A DNA stretch of 64,000 nucleotides from NCBI RefSeq assembly GCF_000684975.1, contig NZ_BAXZ01000035.1, forward strand, positions 1-64,000, in the 5' to 3' direction. Below, one piece after another: positions 24,967 through 33,555 of the stretch. The position numbers were made by a program, and so were the translations under genes. Origin of the DNA: Paraburkholderia acidipaludis NBRC 101816. GTDB lineage: Bacteria; Pseudomonadota; Gammaproteobacteria; Burkholderiales; Burkholderiaceae. The notes beneath the pieces were generated by a model. It was not told where the DNA came from and ran no database searches. It saw only the letters and a list, made by a program, of their open reading frames with translations. Positions within the stretch are counted from its first letter, which is position 1. Each line of letters opens with the position of its first letter.

Positions 24967-26037
24967 TCAGACACTGCCCGATGCGACGGGCAACCCCTCC
25001 GCCTTCCAGCGCAGCATGCCGCCGGCAAGGTTGGCCACCCTGCCGAAACCGGCCTTGGTCAGCAGCACGCTGGCCTGGGCCGACCGGACGCCCGAGCGGC
25101 ACACGGCCACCACGGGCCGTTCGCGGTCGAGTTCGCCGAGCCGGTCCACCAGCTGCGAGAGCGGCACCAGCTTGGCATCCGGCAGATGGCCAAGACGATC
25201 GATGAACTCCGGCGCTTCCCGCACATCGACGATCTGCAGGGTTGCCGCATGCTCCAGCAGTGCCATCGGCTCGATTTCCCAGACGCCGCTAAAGCGCAGC
25301 GTGAGCGGCGCCCAGTCGGGCGTTTCCTCCAGCGGCGCCGCGTTTTCCGGCTTCCCGCAGCGCAGGTTGGCGGGCACCGCAATGGCCATCAGCTTGGGGT
25401 GGGGCAGATTCAGGTTGTTCATGTAGCCCGCGAAGTCGCCGAGATCCACGTCGCCGCCCAGGCGCGGATTGAAGCGCCGCTCTTCGGCCACGCTCGTGAC
25501 AGTGATGCCGCGATAGTCGTGCGCGGGGTAGAGCAGGCAGGCATCGGGCAGCGTCAGGATCTGCTCGCGCACCGAGGCGAATAGCTGCTGCGGACTGCCG
25601 CCCTGGAAGTCGGTGCGGCCGCAGCCGCGAATCAGCAGGCTGTCGCCCGTGAAGGCCATGCTCTCGTCGTCCAGCACATAGGTCAGGCAGCCGCTGGTGT
25701 GACCAGGCGTCGCGCGCACCGCCAGATGGCGCTGGCCGAAAGCGACGCGCTCGCCATGACGCAGCGGCCGGTTCACGTCTGCCGCGCCCACCGCCTCGGC
25801 TAACGCGATCGCGCTGCCGCAACGCTGCCGCAAGCGCCACGCGCCGGTTACGTGGTCGGCGTGCACGTGGGTATCGAGCGTTGCCTTGAGCCGCAGGCCG
25901 AGTTCCTGGAGCAGCGCGAGGTCGCGCGGCACGTGCTCGTAGACAGGATCGATCAGCAGCGCTTCGCCGCTCGCGGGGTCGCCGAGCAGGTAGGTGTAGG
26001 TGGACGATGCGGGATCGAAGAGCTGGCGAAAGATCAT
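24967..26037 (-). CDS. Persulfide dioxygenase-rhodanese fusion protein
   Basis: A 356-residue natural fusion. Residues 1-~245 are an ETHE1-like metallo-beta-lactamase fold with THVHADH; His57, His113 and Asp132 match the ETHE1 2-His-1-Asp mononuclear iron site in spacing (56 and 19 residues apart). Residues ~260-355 are a rhodanese domain with Cys313 in the active loop CRSGVRS. The same architecture is known as PRF from Burkholderia phytofirmans. It should oxidise glutathione persulfide to sulfite and exchange sulfane sulfur with thiosulfate in the cytosol, detoxifying sulfide. The start is set by homology; an AGAGAGG motif lies upstream. The next gene upstream on this strand makes an unrelated Gly/Tyr-rich protein. 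Confidence 0.95.
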   Translation of the reverse strand: MIFRQLFDPASSTYTYLLGDPASGEALLIDPVYEHVPRDLALLQELGLRLKATLDTHVHADHVTGAWRLRQRCGSAIALAEAVGAADVNRPLRHGERVAFGQRHLAVRATPGHTSGCLTYVLDDESMAFTGDSLLIRGCGRTDFQGGSPQQLFASVREQILTLPDACLLYPAHDYRGITVTSVAEERRFNPRLGGDVDLGDFAGYMNNLNLPHPKLMAIAVPANLRCGKPENAAPLEETPDWAPLTLRFSGVWEIEPMALLEHAATLQIVDVREAPEFIDRLGHLPDAKLVPLSQLVDRLGELDRERPVVAVCRSGVRSAQASVLLTKAGFGRVANLAGGMLRWKAEGLPVASGSV

Positions 26038-26108
26038 CGCGGACCTCTCTGAAAGAAAGGCGCGGCGGCCTTCGGAGGCCGCCGCGGCCCGCTGCAGCCG
26101 CGCGCCGC

Positions 26109-26663
26109 CTAGATGCCCGGCGGCCGGGACGGCACCCGCTGCCATCCTCGGGCGCAGGACCGCACATACGGGTAATAACCTTCGGGCTTGCTGCAGTGAT
26201 ACCAGTAGTTCGCGTCCGGCGCCGCGCCGCCGCCCGCATCCGCCTGTCCGCCCTGTTGTGCCTGCTCGACGTATTGCGTAGGCCCGGACGCGTAGCCGTA
26301 TGCGCCGACGGGTGCGGGCCCGTAAGGATAACCAGCGGGGTAGCCCGCGTAATACGGGTACGGCCAGCCGTATCCGTAGCCGTACCAGGGATAGGAATAG
26401 CCCCAGCCCGGATAGCCCCAGGCGAAGCCCGGGCCGAAATAGGCGCCGCCGCCCCAGCCCCACCCCCAGCCGCCGCCCCAGTGGGAGTACCCGCCGTGGT
26501 AATAGCCGCCGCCCCAGCCGCCGCCATGGTAGTACCCGCCGCCCCAGCCGCCGCCGTGATAGCCGCCGCCCCAGCTGCCGCCCCTTCCTGCCACGGCAGC
26601 GCCGCTGGCGGCCATCGCGGCCACGATCAGCACCAGCTGGCACGCCTTGCGCCTGTTCATCAT
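26109..26663 (-). CDS. Exported Gly/Tyr-rich low-complexity protein
   Basis: A 184-residue protein of unknown function. A Sec signal (NRRKACQLVLIVAAMAASGAAVAG) is followed by a low-complexity region (about 26-120) of GGGYHGGGW- and GYPYGY-like repeats rich in Gly, Tyr and Trp. The C-terminal end (about 150-184) has a more ordered segment, YWYHCSKPEGYYPYVRSC, then GWQRVPSRPPG, with two Cys that could form a disulfide. This tail recurs in exported proteins of Burkholderiales in my recollection. The start is the first of two adjacent ATGs after GAGG; the longer open frame upstream lacks a signal peptide. Possible roles are surface adhesion or metal binding, both guesses. Confidence 0.8.
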   Translation of the reverse strand: MMNRRKACQLVLIVAAMAASGAAVAGRGGSWGGGYHGGGWGGGYYHGGGWGGGYYHGGYSHWGGGWGWGWGGGAYFGPGFAWGYPGWGYSYPWYGYGYGWPYPYYAGYPAGYPYGPAPVGAYGYASGPTQYVEQAQQGGQADAGGGAAPDANYWYHCSKPEGYYPYVRSCARGWQRVPSRPPGI

Positions 26664-26952
26664 GCTTGCCTCGAGAGTTCCTGCCGGCTCGGGTTGGATA
26701 GCACGGCCGGCATCTTCCAGTTTATTAATTTTCGGGACGGTTTGCCTTCTTTGTTCATTTCGTTCGATTACGGCGGCTCCGGGATGTCCGGACATCTGCG
26801 ACAACCTGCTCGACTTTTCACATGTCTGCGTATGGGTCCGGGCATGGCGTCGGCGGGAACGGGCGCGCCTGCAGGCATACGCGTGGATGCAGCCGGGTTT
26901 CGCCTATAAAGAAATCTCGCACTCGATCCCGACTTCAAGACAATGCCATTTG

Positions 26953-27378
26953 TTATGGACTACGTACTGACCCAATTTCGTCGGGTGGTGAATCCGCGCG
27001 CGCGATCCCATCGTGCGGACCTGGCGGCCGCTCGGGCCAGTCGATCCAGCGATCCTTGCGCGTGGCCTCGTAGGCTTCGTTCTTCGGATAGCGAATGCGG
27101 TTTTCGTCCTTGGGTGTCTCGCCTATCACCAGCAGCCGCACTTCCTCGGCGGTGTTGTTCAGAAACGTGTGGCAGATCCCGGTGCCGGCCGGAAACGCCA
27201 CCGAATCGCCGGGCCGCAGCCGGTGCAGATGGCCGTCTATCCAGGCGTCGGGCGTGCCCTCGACGACAAACACGAATTCCTCTTCCGCGCTTTCGGCGTG
27301 CTGATACGAAGTGCGGCGGCCCGGCGCCAGCCGCTCGTGATGAATGCCGATGCGCGTGAGGCCTCGCTGATGCTCAGT
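26953..27378 (-). pseudogene. N-terminally truncated cupin-domain protein
   Basis: This frame encodes a cupin_2 fold, from RGLTRIGIHHERLAPGRRTSYQHAESAEEEF through the second motif GDSVAFPAGTGICHTFLNN to PERPPGPHDG. Relatives carry about 40 further residues before this point, but here the frame upstream runs out of phase through the end of the beta-propeller gene and offers no good ATG. The propeller stop codon at 27374-27376 overlaps the join. It may be a deletion remnant, or be made by translational coupling from a non-ATG start. The metal-binding His and Glu of cupin motif 1 (QHAESAEEEF) and the His of motif 2 are present. Confidence 0.55.
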
Positions 27379-28054
27379 TGTCCGTTCCTTCTCCTGCCAC
27401 AGCGCCGGCCACGACCGTTTCGCGCGCGGGCCTGCGCACGGCCCGCACCTTGCCGCTGTCACCGCCGCCGCAGTAGAAGCGGTCCGCGCCATCCGATTCG
27501 AGTCCGGAAACGCCCGCGCCTCGCGGCATTTCGAGGGCCTCCAGGACCTCGCCGGTGCGCGGGTCGACGTGGCGCAGTTCGCTTTCGTGGTCCTCCCACG
27601 TGCCGTGCCAGAGTTCACCCTCCACCCAGGTGACGCCCGTGACGAAGCGGTTGGATTCGAGCGCGCGCAAAACCTTGCCGCTCTGCGGGTCGACCTCGAG
27701 AATCTTGCGCTCGTTGAAGCGCCCGACCCACAGGCTGCCCTCGGCCCATGCGAGCCCCGAGTTGCCGGGGCCTTCGGGCGACGGAATCGCGGCCACGACC
27801 TGCCCGTTGGCGGGGTCGATCTTGCGGATGTGCGCGCCGTCGAGCTGGTAAAGATAACGGCCGTCGAAGGCGGTGCCCGCGTGCGAGGGCACGTCGATCG
27901 CGCGCACGGTCTCGCCGCTCGCCGGGTCGAGCGCATGCACCTTGTCGCCGGAAGCGAACCAGACATGCCGGCCGTCGTATGTGACGCCGTGGACGGAAGG
28001 CGTGCCTGCGAAGGGTCCATATTCGCGGACGATTTCGGCGTGTGAGCGTTTCAT
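27374..28054 (-). CDS. Glutaminyl-cyclotransferase-like beta-propeller protein
   Basis: A 226-residue cytoplasmic protein made of about five short propeller blades with repeating patterns such as GVTYDGRHVWFASGDKVHALDPASGE and SLWVGRFNERKILEVDPQSGK. It resembles the PQQ-like/YncE and plant-type glutamine cyclotransferase folds. There is no signal peptide, and its biochemical function is unknown. Its start codon lies 10 bp after the stop of the upstream regulator gene, so both are probably co-transcribed, and its end overlaps the truncated cupin frame. Confidence 0.8.
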   Translation of the reverse strand: MKRSHAEIVREYGPFAGTPSVHGVTYDGRHVWFASGDKVHALDPASGETVRAIDVPSHAGTAFDGRYLYQLDGAHIRKIDPANGQVVAAIPSPEGPGNSGLAWAEGSLWVGRFNERKILEVDPQSGKVLRALESNRFVTGVTWVEGELWHGTWEDHESELRHVDPRTGEVLEALEMPRGAGVSGLESDGADRFYCGGGDSGKVRAVRRPARETVVAGAVAGEGTDN

Positions 28055-28063
28055 GGGGCGATC

Positions 28064-29296
28064 CTAATCGGTCGGCAACGGGGAAGGGAGCAACAACGGT
28101 GTCGCGAATCCGGGCGCGGGCGGCATGATCCAGCGCCGCGCGCGTGCGCGCCCGAGCGGCGTTGCCTTGCCGCTGGCGGCGAGCGAGTCGAGCCCGCGCT
28201 GGACCGTGCGCTGGCTCGCGCCCAGCGCCAGCGCAAGCGACGAACTCGACCATGCCTGCCCGTCGGCGAGCAGCGCGAGGAGAGCCGCATAGGGCTCTTC
28301 GATCGTGCGCGCCAGCACGACCACTTCACGCGCGGCATGCGGCGCGAGCGCAAAGCCCCGCTGCGTGGCATGCACGGCGGCGAGCGGGCGCAGCATCGCG
28401 CGCAGTCTTCCCATTTCGACGCGCAAGCGGGCGCGGTGCGAGTCGTCGGGGTGCTTCGTGCGAAAGGCGTGGGCGATGAGCGCCTCGCGCGGCACGTCGG
28501 CGGGCCATGCCTGCGCCAGCGCGCGTGCGAGCGTGAGCAGCACGGGCCGGCCCGCGAGCGTCACCACGGTCCCGTTCTCGCGCACGGCGTAGCGGCAGGC
28601 ATCCACGATGAACGCCTTCGACATGAGCAGGGCTTCGATTTCGTCGAGCACGAGCGGGCGTTCGGTGTCGCGCGAGACGAGGCGGGCCGCGGGCGCGTCG
28701 AGCATTGCGGCAGCGGCGGCGACTTCGGCGGCGAGCGCGGGAATGCCGGCGGCGCCTACCGCGTGCGCTGCGCGAACCAGTGCGGCGCGAGCGGGCTTCG
28801 CAAGCAACCGGCGCATGGCGATGCCCGCGGTCACGAGTTCGCGGATCGCGTCCAGCGCGGGCGGCAGCCGGCTCTCGTGAAAGGCCGGCGGGAGCGTGGC
28901 GAGCCGGTCCTCGGCTTCGTCGAGCCGCCCCACGAGCAGCAGACGACGCACTTCCAGCAGGCGCGCATGGGCGGCGTTCGCGGCGTCGCCGTGCGCTTCG
29001 AGCGTGGCGCGCGCGGCTTCGAGCGCAGGTTGGGGCCAGCGCAGATCGCGCGCGGCGAGGGCGATCTCCGCCTCTGCGACCACGCAGCGCGCGCGCTCGA
29101 TTGGCGAGCGCGATCCGAAGGCCCGCGCCGCGGCGCGCACCAGCGCGCTCGCGCGTTCGAAGTCGCCGATCTGCGCCATGGCGATGCCGCGCATGGCGAG
29201 CGCGGGCGCATCGTCGCGCTGCGCGACGCGGTTCAGCGCGCCAAGCGGATCACCGCCCGCGAGTGCGCGCGCCGCCTCTGCGAGCCTCGAGTCCAT
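28064..29296 (-). CDS. Predicted transcriptional regulator with TPR-like and winged-helix regions
   Basis: A 410-residue Ala/Arg-rich protein I do not recognise as a named family. The N-terminal half (to ~200) looks like helical TPR-type repeats (ALVRAAARAF, ALEAARATLEAHG). Residues ~235-325 resemble a winged-helix segment of the OmpR/SARP kind (RARLRVEMGRLRAML). The last ~70 residues form a second HTH (SSSLALALGASQRTVQRGLDSLAASGK). It heads a leftward operon with the beta-propeller gene and is divergent, across 144 bp, from the DUF899-DUF2182 pair, which it probably controls. Confidence 0.75.
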   Translation of the reverse strand: MDSRLAEAARALAGGDPLGALNRVAQRDDAPALAMRGIAMAQIGDFERASALVRAAARAFGSRSPIERARCVVAEAEIALAARDLRWPQPALEAARATLEAHGDAANAAHARLLEVRRLLLVGRLDEAEDRLATLPPAFHESRLPPALDAIRELVTAGIAMRRLLAKPARAALVRAAHAVGAAGIPALAAEVAAAAAMLDAPAARLVSRDTERPLVLDEIEALLMSKAFIVDACRYAVRENGTVVTLAGRPVLLTLARALAQAWPADVPREALIAHAFRTKHPDDSHRARLRVEMGRLRAMLRPLAAVHATQRGFALAPHAAREVVVLARTIEEPYAALLALLADGQAWSSSSLALALGASQRTVQRGLDSLAASGKATPLGRARARRWIMPPAPGFATPLLLPSPLPTD

Positions 29297-29440
29297 CGGA
29301 ATCCCGCCACATTTGTCACTCCCGCCACGAGCCAGCCCGAACCTAATCTAGCACACGTGGGGTGGCCGTTTTCGCGCGGTGCGAACCGGCCGCTCGACCA
29401 CCGGACAACCACCAGGGCAACCCACCGAAAGGAGCGAAAC

Positions 29441-30208
29441 ATGGACACGAAGCATACGACCGGAACGCGCGAAGCCTGGCTCGCGGCGCGTCTCGAACTG
29501 CTGGCCGCGGAAAAGGCGCTGACGCGCCAGAGCGACGAGGTCGCCCGGCAGCGCCGGGCCCTGCCGTGGGTGCGCATCGACAAGACCTACACGTTCGACA
29601 CGGAAAACGGCCGCGCGACGCTTGCCGACTTGTTCCAGGGGCGCTCGCAACTGCTCGTTTATCACTTCATGTTCGGCCCCGACTACGCGGCGGGCTGTCC
29701 GTCGTGCTCGTCGATCGCGGACAGCTTCAACGGCGTTGCCGTCCACCTCGCGCATTACGACGTCACGCTGATGGCCGTTTCGCGCGCGCCGCTCGCCAAG
29801 CTGCTGGCCTACCGGCAGCGCATGGGCTGGAGCTTTCCGTGGGCGTCTTCGTTCGAGGCCGACTTCAACTACGACTTCAACGTGTCGTTCACGGAGGCGC
29901 AGCAGCGCGACGGCACCGTCGAATACAACTACGTGCGCGGACACCATGCGATGGACGCGGTGCCCGCTCCCGCGCCCGTCGTACAGTTCGCGACCGTCTG
30001 CGGCACCGACGCCCGGACCTACGCGCGCGACCGGCCCGGCATGAGCGCATTCGCGATGGAGGACGGCGCCGTCTATCACACGTATTCCACCTACGCGCGC
30101 GGCGTGGATGCGGTCTGGGGCATGTATCAGTGGCTCGATCGCGCGCCGCTCGGCCGCAACGAGGCGGGCGTGTGGTGGCGCCGTCACGACGAGTACGCGG
30201 CGCGCTGA
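29441..30208 (+). CDS. DUF899 thioredoxin-like protein
   Basis: A 255-residue DUF899 protein. The family has a thioredoxin/AhpC-like fold; the visible hallmarks are LFQGRSQLLVYHFMFGPDY and Cys86/Cys89 in AGCPSCSSIAD, then HLAHYDVTLMAVSRAPLAKL and the C-terminal YHTYSTYARG. Function is unproven; a thiol or redox role is likely. AAAGGAG precedes the ATG; longer in-frame upstream sequence overlaps the divergent regulator and is rejected. The DUF2182 gene follows after 17 bp and is probably co-transcribed. Confidence 0.9.
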   Translation: MDTKHTTGTREAWLAARLELLAAEKALTRQSDEVARQRRALPWVRIDKTYTFDTENGRATLADLFQGRSQLLVYHFMFGPDYAAGCPSCSSIADSFNGVAVHLAHYDVTLMAVSRAPLAKLLAYRQRMGWSFPWASSFEADFNYDFNVSFTEAQQRDGTVEYNYVRGHHAMDAVPAPAPVVQFATVCGTDARTYARDRPGMSAFAMEDGAVYHTYSTYARGVDAVWGMYQWLDRAPLGRNEAGVWWRRHDEYAAR

Positions 30209-30225
30209 GGTGGATCGTGCGTGCC

Positions 30226-31029
30226 ATGCCCGTCACCGTAATGTCAGGGCGCCTCGCCGGGCGCGTGTGGATCGGCGTGGCCGCGCTCGTTTTCAGCGCC
30301 GCCACGGCCATGACGATTGCGATCTGCGTCTCGATGGCCTCGAAGGGCGGCGTGCCGATGGCGGGCGGCTGGACGATGTCGATGGCCTGGGCGCGCATGT
30401 GCGGGCAGACGTGGGGCGGCGCGGCCACCGCTTTCGTCGGCATGTGGACGGCCATGACCGTGGCGATGATGCTGCCCGTGCTGGCGCCGGCGTTGCGGCG
30501 CTCGCACGGGGCAGCGGCGGGGCGCGGGGGCGTGCTTTGCGTGACGGGCGCGGCGCTGGCGGCGGGCTACTTCGCCGTGTGGATCGGCATGGGCGCGGCG
30601 CTCTATCCGGCCGGCACGGCACTCGCCGGCCTCGCGCTGCGCACCCCCGCGCTGGCTCGCGCCGTGCCGTGGGGCAGCGGTGTGGCGCTGCTGATGGCGG
30701 GGTGGTTTCAGGCTTCCGCGGTCAAGATGCGCTACCTGGCGTGTTGCCGGGCCGCGACGTCCTGTGCTCCGGCGGCGCGATCGGGGGCGCGCGCGGCGCT
30801 GCGCCATGGCGTGCGATTGGGGCTGCATTGCAGCGGCTGCTGCGCGGGGTTCACGGTCATGCTGCTCGCCGTGGGCGTCATGGACCTGCGCGCGATGGCA
30901 TGTGCCGCAGCGGCGATTTTCGCCGAACGCTTCGCGCCCGGCGGCGAACGCGTGGCGCGGACAACGGGCCTGCTGATCGTGGCGGCGGGGCTCGTGATGA
31001 TCCTGCGGCTTTGGGCGCGGCCAGGCTGA
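30226..31029 (+). CDS. DUF2182 integral membrane protein
   Basis: A 267-residue membrane protein with about six or seven hydrophobic segments. DUF2182 hallmarks are visible: MWTAMTVAMMLPVLAP early, the Cys-bearing MRYLACCR loop, then LHCSGCCAGFTVMLLAVGVMDLRAM. The family is described as predicted metal-binding and is often next to DUF1326 or, as here, DUF899 genes. It would sit in the inner membrane; a metal or small-molecule role is only inferred from the conserved Cys and Met. An internal ATG at 30241 is an alternative start. Confidence 0.83.
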   Translation: MPVTVMSGRLAGRVWIGVAALVFSAATAMTIAICVSMASKGGVPMAGGWTMSMAWARMCGQTWGGAATAFVGMWTAMTVAMMLPVLAPALRRSHGAAAGRGGVLCVTGAALAAGYFAVWIGMGAALYPAGTALAGLALRTPALARAVPWGSGVALLMAGWFQASAVKMRYLACCRAATSCAPAARSGARAALRHGVRLGLHCSGCCAGFTVMLLAVGVMDLRAMACAAAAIFAERFAPGGERVARTTGLLIVAAGLVMILRLWARPG

Positions 31030-31122
31030 AAGACAGCTTTTGCGCCACACGCGCCGCAGAAAAGCCTAAACCATGGAGCATAGCGGTCGTTATACGAGGT
31101 ATTGAAGCCTGTAGAGCGACTT

Positions 31123-32235
31123 GTGAGCCAGCCGAACACCCTGTCCACGCGCCTGCGCACTCTTATCGACACCGTTCAGCAGAACGAGCGGGCACTCCAG
31201 CGTTTCCAGCAGATCGAGGTCCGCCTGATCAGCGCCGACGACTTCGCGTCTTTCCTCGACGCGCTCGTCTCCGATCTGGCGCGGGCGTTCGAGCTTTCGC
31301 TCGTGACGCTCTGGCTCGACGAATGCGCGCCGCACGTCGGCGAACTGCTCAATGCCGAGCCGGGCCACACGCCCGACGCGCGCCATCTGCGCGGCGGCCG
31401 CGCGGACGCGCTCGGCAAAGAGCTGCCCTGGCCGCCGCGCGGGCGACGCGCGCCCTGGCTGGGGTGTCCCGCCGGACTCGCGATGCCGCTGCGCGCGGCG
31501 TTTTTCGATCCCGAGGACGAGCCGCAAAGCATCGCCGTCCTCGCGATCGAGGGCGGCGAGGGCGTGTGCGGCTATCTGTGCATGGGCAGCGCCGATCCCG
31601 GCCGTTTCGTGCCCGGCATGGCGACGGATCTGCTGCAGCGCTTCGCGATTTTCGTGAGCGCGGGGCTCGTGAACGTCGCGCACCGGCAGCGTTTGAGGCA
31701 GGAGGGCGTGACCGACCCGCTCACGGGCCTGCCGAACCGCCGCTACTTCGACGCGCGGCTGTACGAGGAAGTGCAGCGCGCGGCGCGGGTGGCCGCGCCG
31801 GTGGCGTGCCTCTTCATCGACATCGACGCATTCAAGCCCATCAACGACACCTACGGGCACGGCGTGGGCGACCGCGCGCTCGTGGCAGTCGGCGCCTGCA
31901 TCCGGCGTGCGGTGCGCCTTGGCGAAACGGTGGCGCGCTACGGCGGCGAGGAATTCGTCGCGCTCGTGCAGGGCGATACGCAGCAGGCCTGCGTGGTCGC
32001 GGAACGCGTGCGCGCCGCGGTCGAGGGGCTCGCGGTGCTCGACGACACGGGCGAGCCGCTCCGGCTGACGGTTTCGGTCGGCGTGGCGGCGCGGGTCATG
32101 GCGCCGGACGGGCCGCCCACCGGCGACGCGGCGCGCGCGCTCATCGACGCGGCCGACCAGGCGATGTACCGGGCCAAGCGCGCGGGACGCAACCGCGTGG
32201 ACTGGCAGACCGCGGCGGCGGGCAGTCCGGTTTGA
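31123..32235 (+). CDS. Diguanylate cyclase with N-terminal DUF484/GAF-like domain
   Basis: A 370-residue cytoplasmic protein. Residues ~10-185 resemble DUF484 (GAF-like): LIDTVQQNERALQRFQQIEVRL, later GYLCMGSADPGRF. The GGDEF domain (~195-360) has an intact GGEEF active site, but the inhibitory-site position reads RLGE instead of RxxD, so product feedback may be weak or absent. GTG 31123 gives a natural N-terminus (MSQPNTLSTRL); TTG 31102 in frame is an alternative, with GAGGT too close to it. It is the second c-di-GMP synthase in the window. Confidence 0.85.
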   Translation: MSQPNTLSTRLRTLIDTVQQNERALQRFQQIEVRLISADDFASFLDALVSDLARAFELSLVTLWLDECAPHVGELLNAEPGHTPDARHLRGGRADALGKELPWPPRGRRAPWLGCPAGLAMPLRAAFFDPEDEPQSIAVLAIEGGEGVCGYLCMGSADPGRFVPGMATDLLQRFAIFVSAGLVNVAHRQRLRQEGVTDPLTGLPNRRYFDARLYEEVQRAARVAAPVACLFIDIDAFKPINDTYGHGVGDRALVAVGACIRRAVRLGETVARYGGEEFVALVQGDTQQACVVAERVRAAVEGLAVLDDTGEPLRLTVSVGVAARVMAPDGPPTGDAARALIDAADQAMYRAKRAGRNRVDWQTAAAGSPV

Positions 32236-32262
32236 GGCGGGTTTGAAGCGCGCGCTGCCGGG

Positions 32263-32802
32263 CTACGTCAGCTGCTTGTGGAAATAGGTCGTGGAGCAGA
32301 AGCTGCCGTCGGGCATCAGCGCATAGTTCGGCACCACGCCCACGCGCTGCCAGCCGGCGCGCTGGTAGAGCCGTTCGGCGTCGCCGCCCGTCACGGTATC
32401 CAGCACCAGTACCGTCTTGCCGGCCTCGCGCGCGGCTTCGTCGACGGCGGCCATGAGGCGCTGCGCCACGCCCTGGCGCCGCGCGCGGCGGCTCACGAGC
32501 ATCTTGGCGACGTCTGCGCGGTGCGGCTGGTTTTCGGGCTGCGCGGTCACGAGCTGCACGGTGCCGACGATCCGGCCCTCTCCGTCCTCCGCGGCGAGCA
32601 GAATGCGCTCGCCTCGCGCCACACCCTGCGCGACGCCGCGCCAGAAGCCGAGCGCGGTTTCCCGCGAGATCGGCAGCATGAAGCTCACGGAAGCGCCGCC
32701 CTCCACGCAGTCGATCAGCACCTCGGCGAGCTGGGGCGCGCGGGCGAGCGCGTCTTCCGCATCGAGACGCCGGATCGAAAGGCTGGCGAAAGTGTCGCTC
32801 AC
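32263..32802 (-). CDS. GNAT-family N-acetyltransferase
   Basis: A 179-residue GNAT enzyme. Acetyl-CoA-binding motif A is SRRARRQGVAQRLMAAVDEAA, followed by VLDTVTGGDAERLYQRAGW typical of the fold end. The GTG start at 32800-32802 overlaps the upstream regulator stop (GTGA) and is served by AGGAGCAG, so the two genes are translationally coupled. The amine substrate is unknown. Confidence 0.9.
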   Translation of the reverse strand: MSDTFASLSIRRLDAEDALARAPQLAEVLIDCVEGGASVSFMLPISRETALGFWRGVAQGVARGERILLAAEDGEGRIVGTVQLVTAQPENQPHRADVAKMLVSRRARRQGVAQRLMAAVDEAAREAGKTVLVLDTVTGGDAERLYQRAGWQRVGVVPNYALMPDGSFCSTTYFHKQLT

Positions 32803-33392
32803 CGGCTGCTCCTGGCGGGCACGTCGTCGAGCCGGCACAGCGCGACGAGATAACGGGCGCTTTTGCGCGTGGGGTTGCGGTAGACGATGGGGCGATCGAG
32901 CTTCATCGCCAGACAGTCGCCCGTTTCGAGCCGCCACTGGCGCTCGCCGACGCTCATCTCCATCGTGCCTTCCACGATCCAGATCTGCTGGTAAATGTCG
33001 GGATCGCGCAGGCTCGTGTCGTAGGCCACGCGCTGCCCCGGCGGAAAGCGGACCTCGACGAGCTGGATGGGCGACCACGCGGCCGGCGAGAGATTGCGCC
33101 GCACATAGCCCGATTCGGGGTCGGTCCAGGTGGCCTGCTGGCTCGCCGTGCTGAGCGGCGAGGGCGCACTGGCGCCGCCGCCCTGGGGCGCTTCGAACAG
33201 CGAGGCCAGCGAGACGCCGAGCGCGGTGGCGAGCTTTTCGAGCACGACGGCCGTGGGGCTGCTCTCGCCGCGCTCGATGAGCGAAATGTTCGACCGGCTC
33301 ACCTGGCTGCGCTCGGCGAGCGCTTCGAGCGACCAGCCTTTGGCGTCGCGGATCTCGTGGATGCGGCGGGCGATCGTGGCGTGGATGTCCAT
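32799..33392 (-). CDS. XRE-family regulator with C-terminal cupin
   Basis: A 197-residue repressor-like protein. Residues ~7-62 form an HTH_3 (LEALAERSQVSRSNISLIERGESSPTA) and ~110-190 a cupin_2 sensor domain (MEMSVGERQWRLETGDCLAM). Members such as PuuR bind small metabolites. It is coupled to the GNAT gene by a GTGA overlap and divergent from argG, whose short promoter region they share. It probably regulates its own operon. Confidence 0.9.
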   Translation of the reverse strand: MDIHATIARRIHEIRDAKGWSLEALAERSQVSRSNISLIERGESSPTAVVLEKLATALGVSLASLFEAPQGGGASAPSPLSTASQQATWTDPESGYVRRNLSPAAWSPIQLVEVRFPPGQRVAYDTSLRDPDIYQQIWIVEGTMEMSVGERQWRLETGDCLAMKLDRPIVYRNPTRKSARYLVALCRLDDVPARSSR

Positions 33393-33555
33393 GCTGTCCA
33401 GAATAGTGGATGCCGTTTTCCAGTAAAATAGACGAGTTGCCGGGGCAGGTCAAATCGCGCCATAACGGGTTTCCAGCAGCGGCATGCCCCGCGCCATCGA
33501 GTAAACTGACGGTTTTCGCCGTCCTTTTCTCCACGTTCATTACACGGTTCTGTCC

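Noticed and set aside
30108..32246. 712-codon plus-strand frame over DUF2182 and the DUF484 cyclase
   Set aside because: It is a shadow of two real genes in another frame; composition is Arg/Gly/Ala-rich without motifs.
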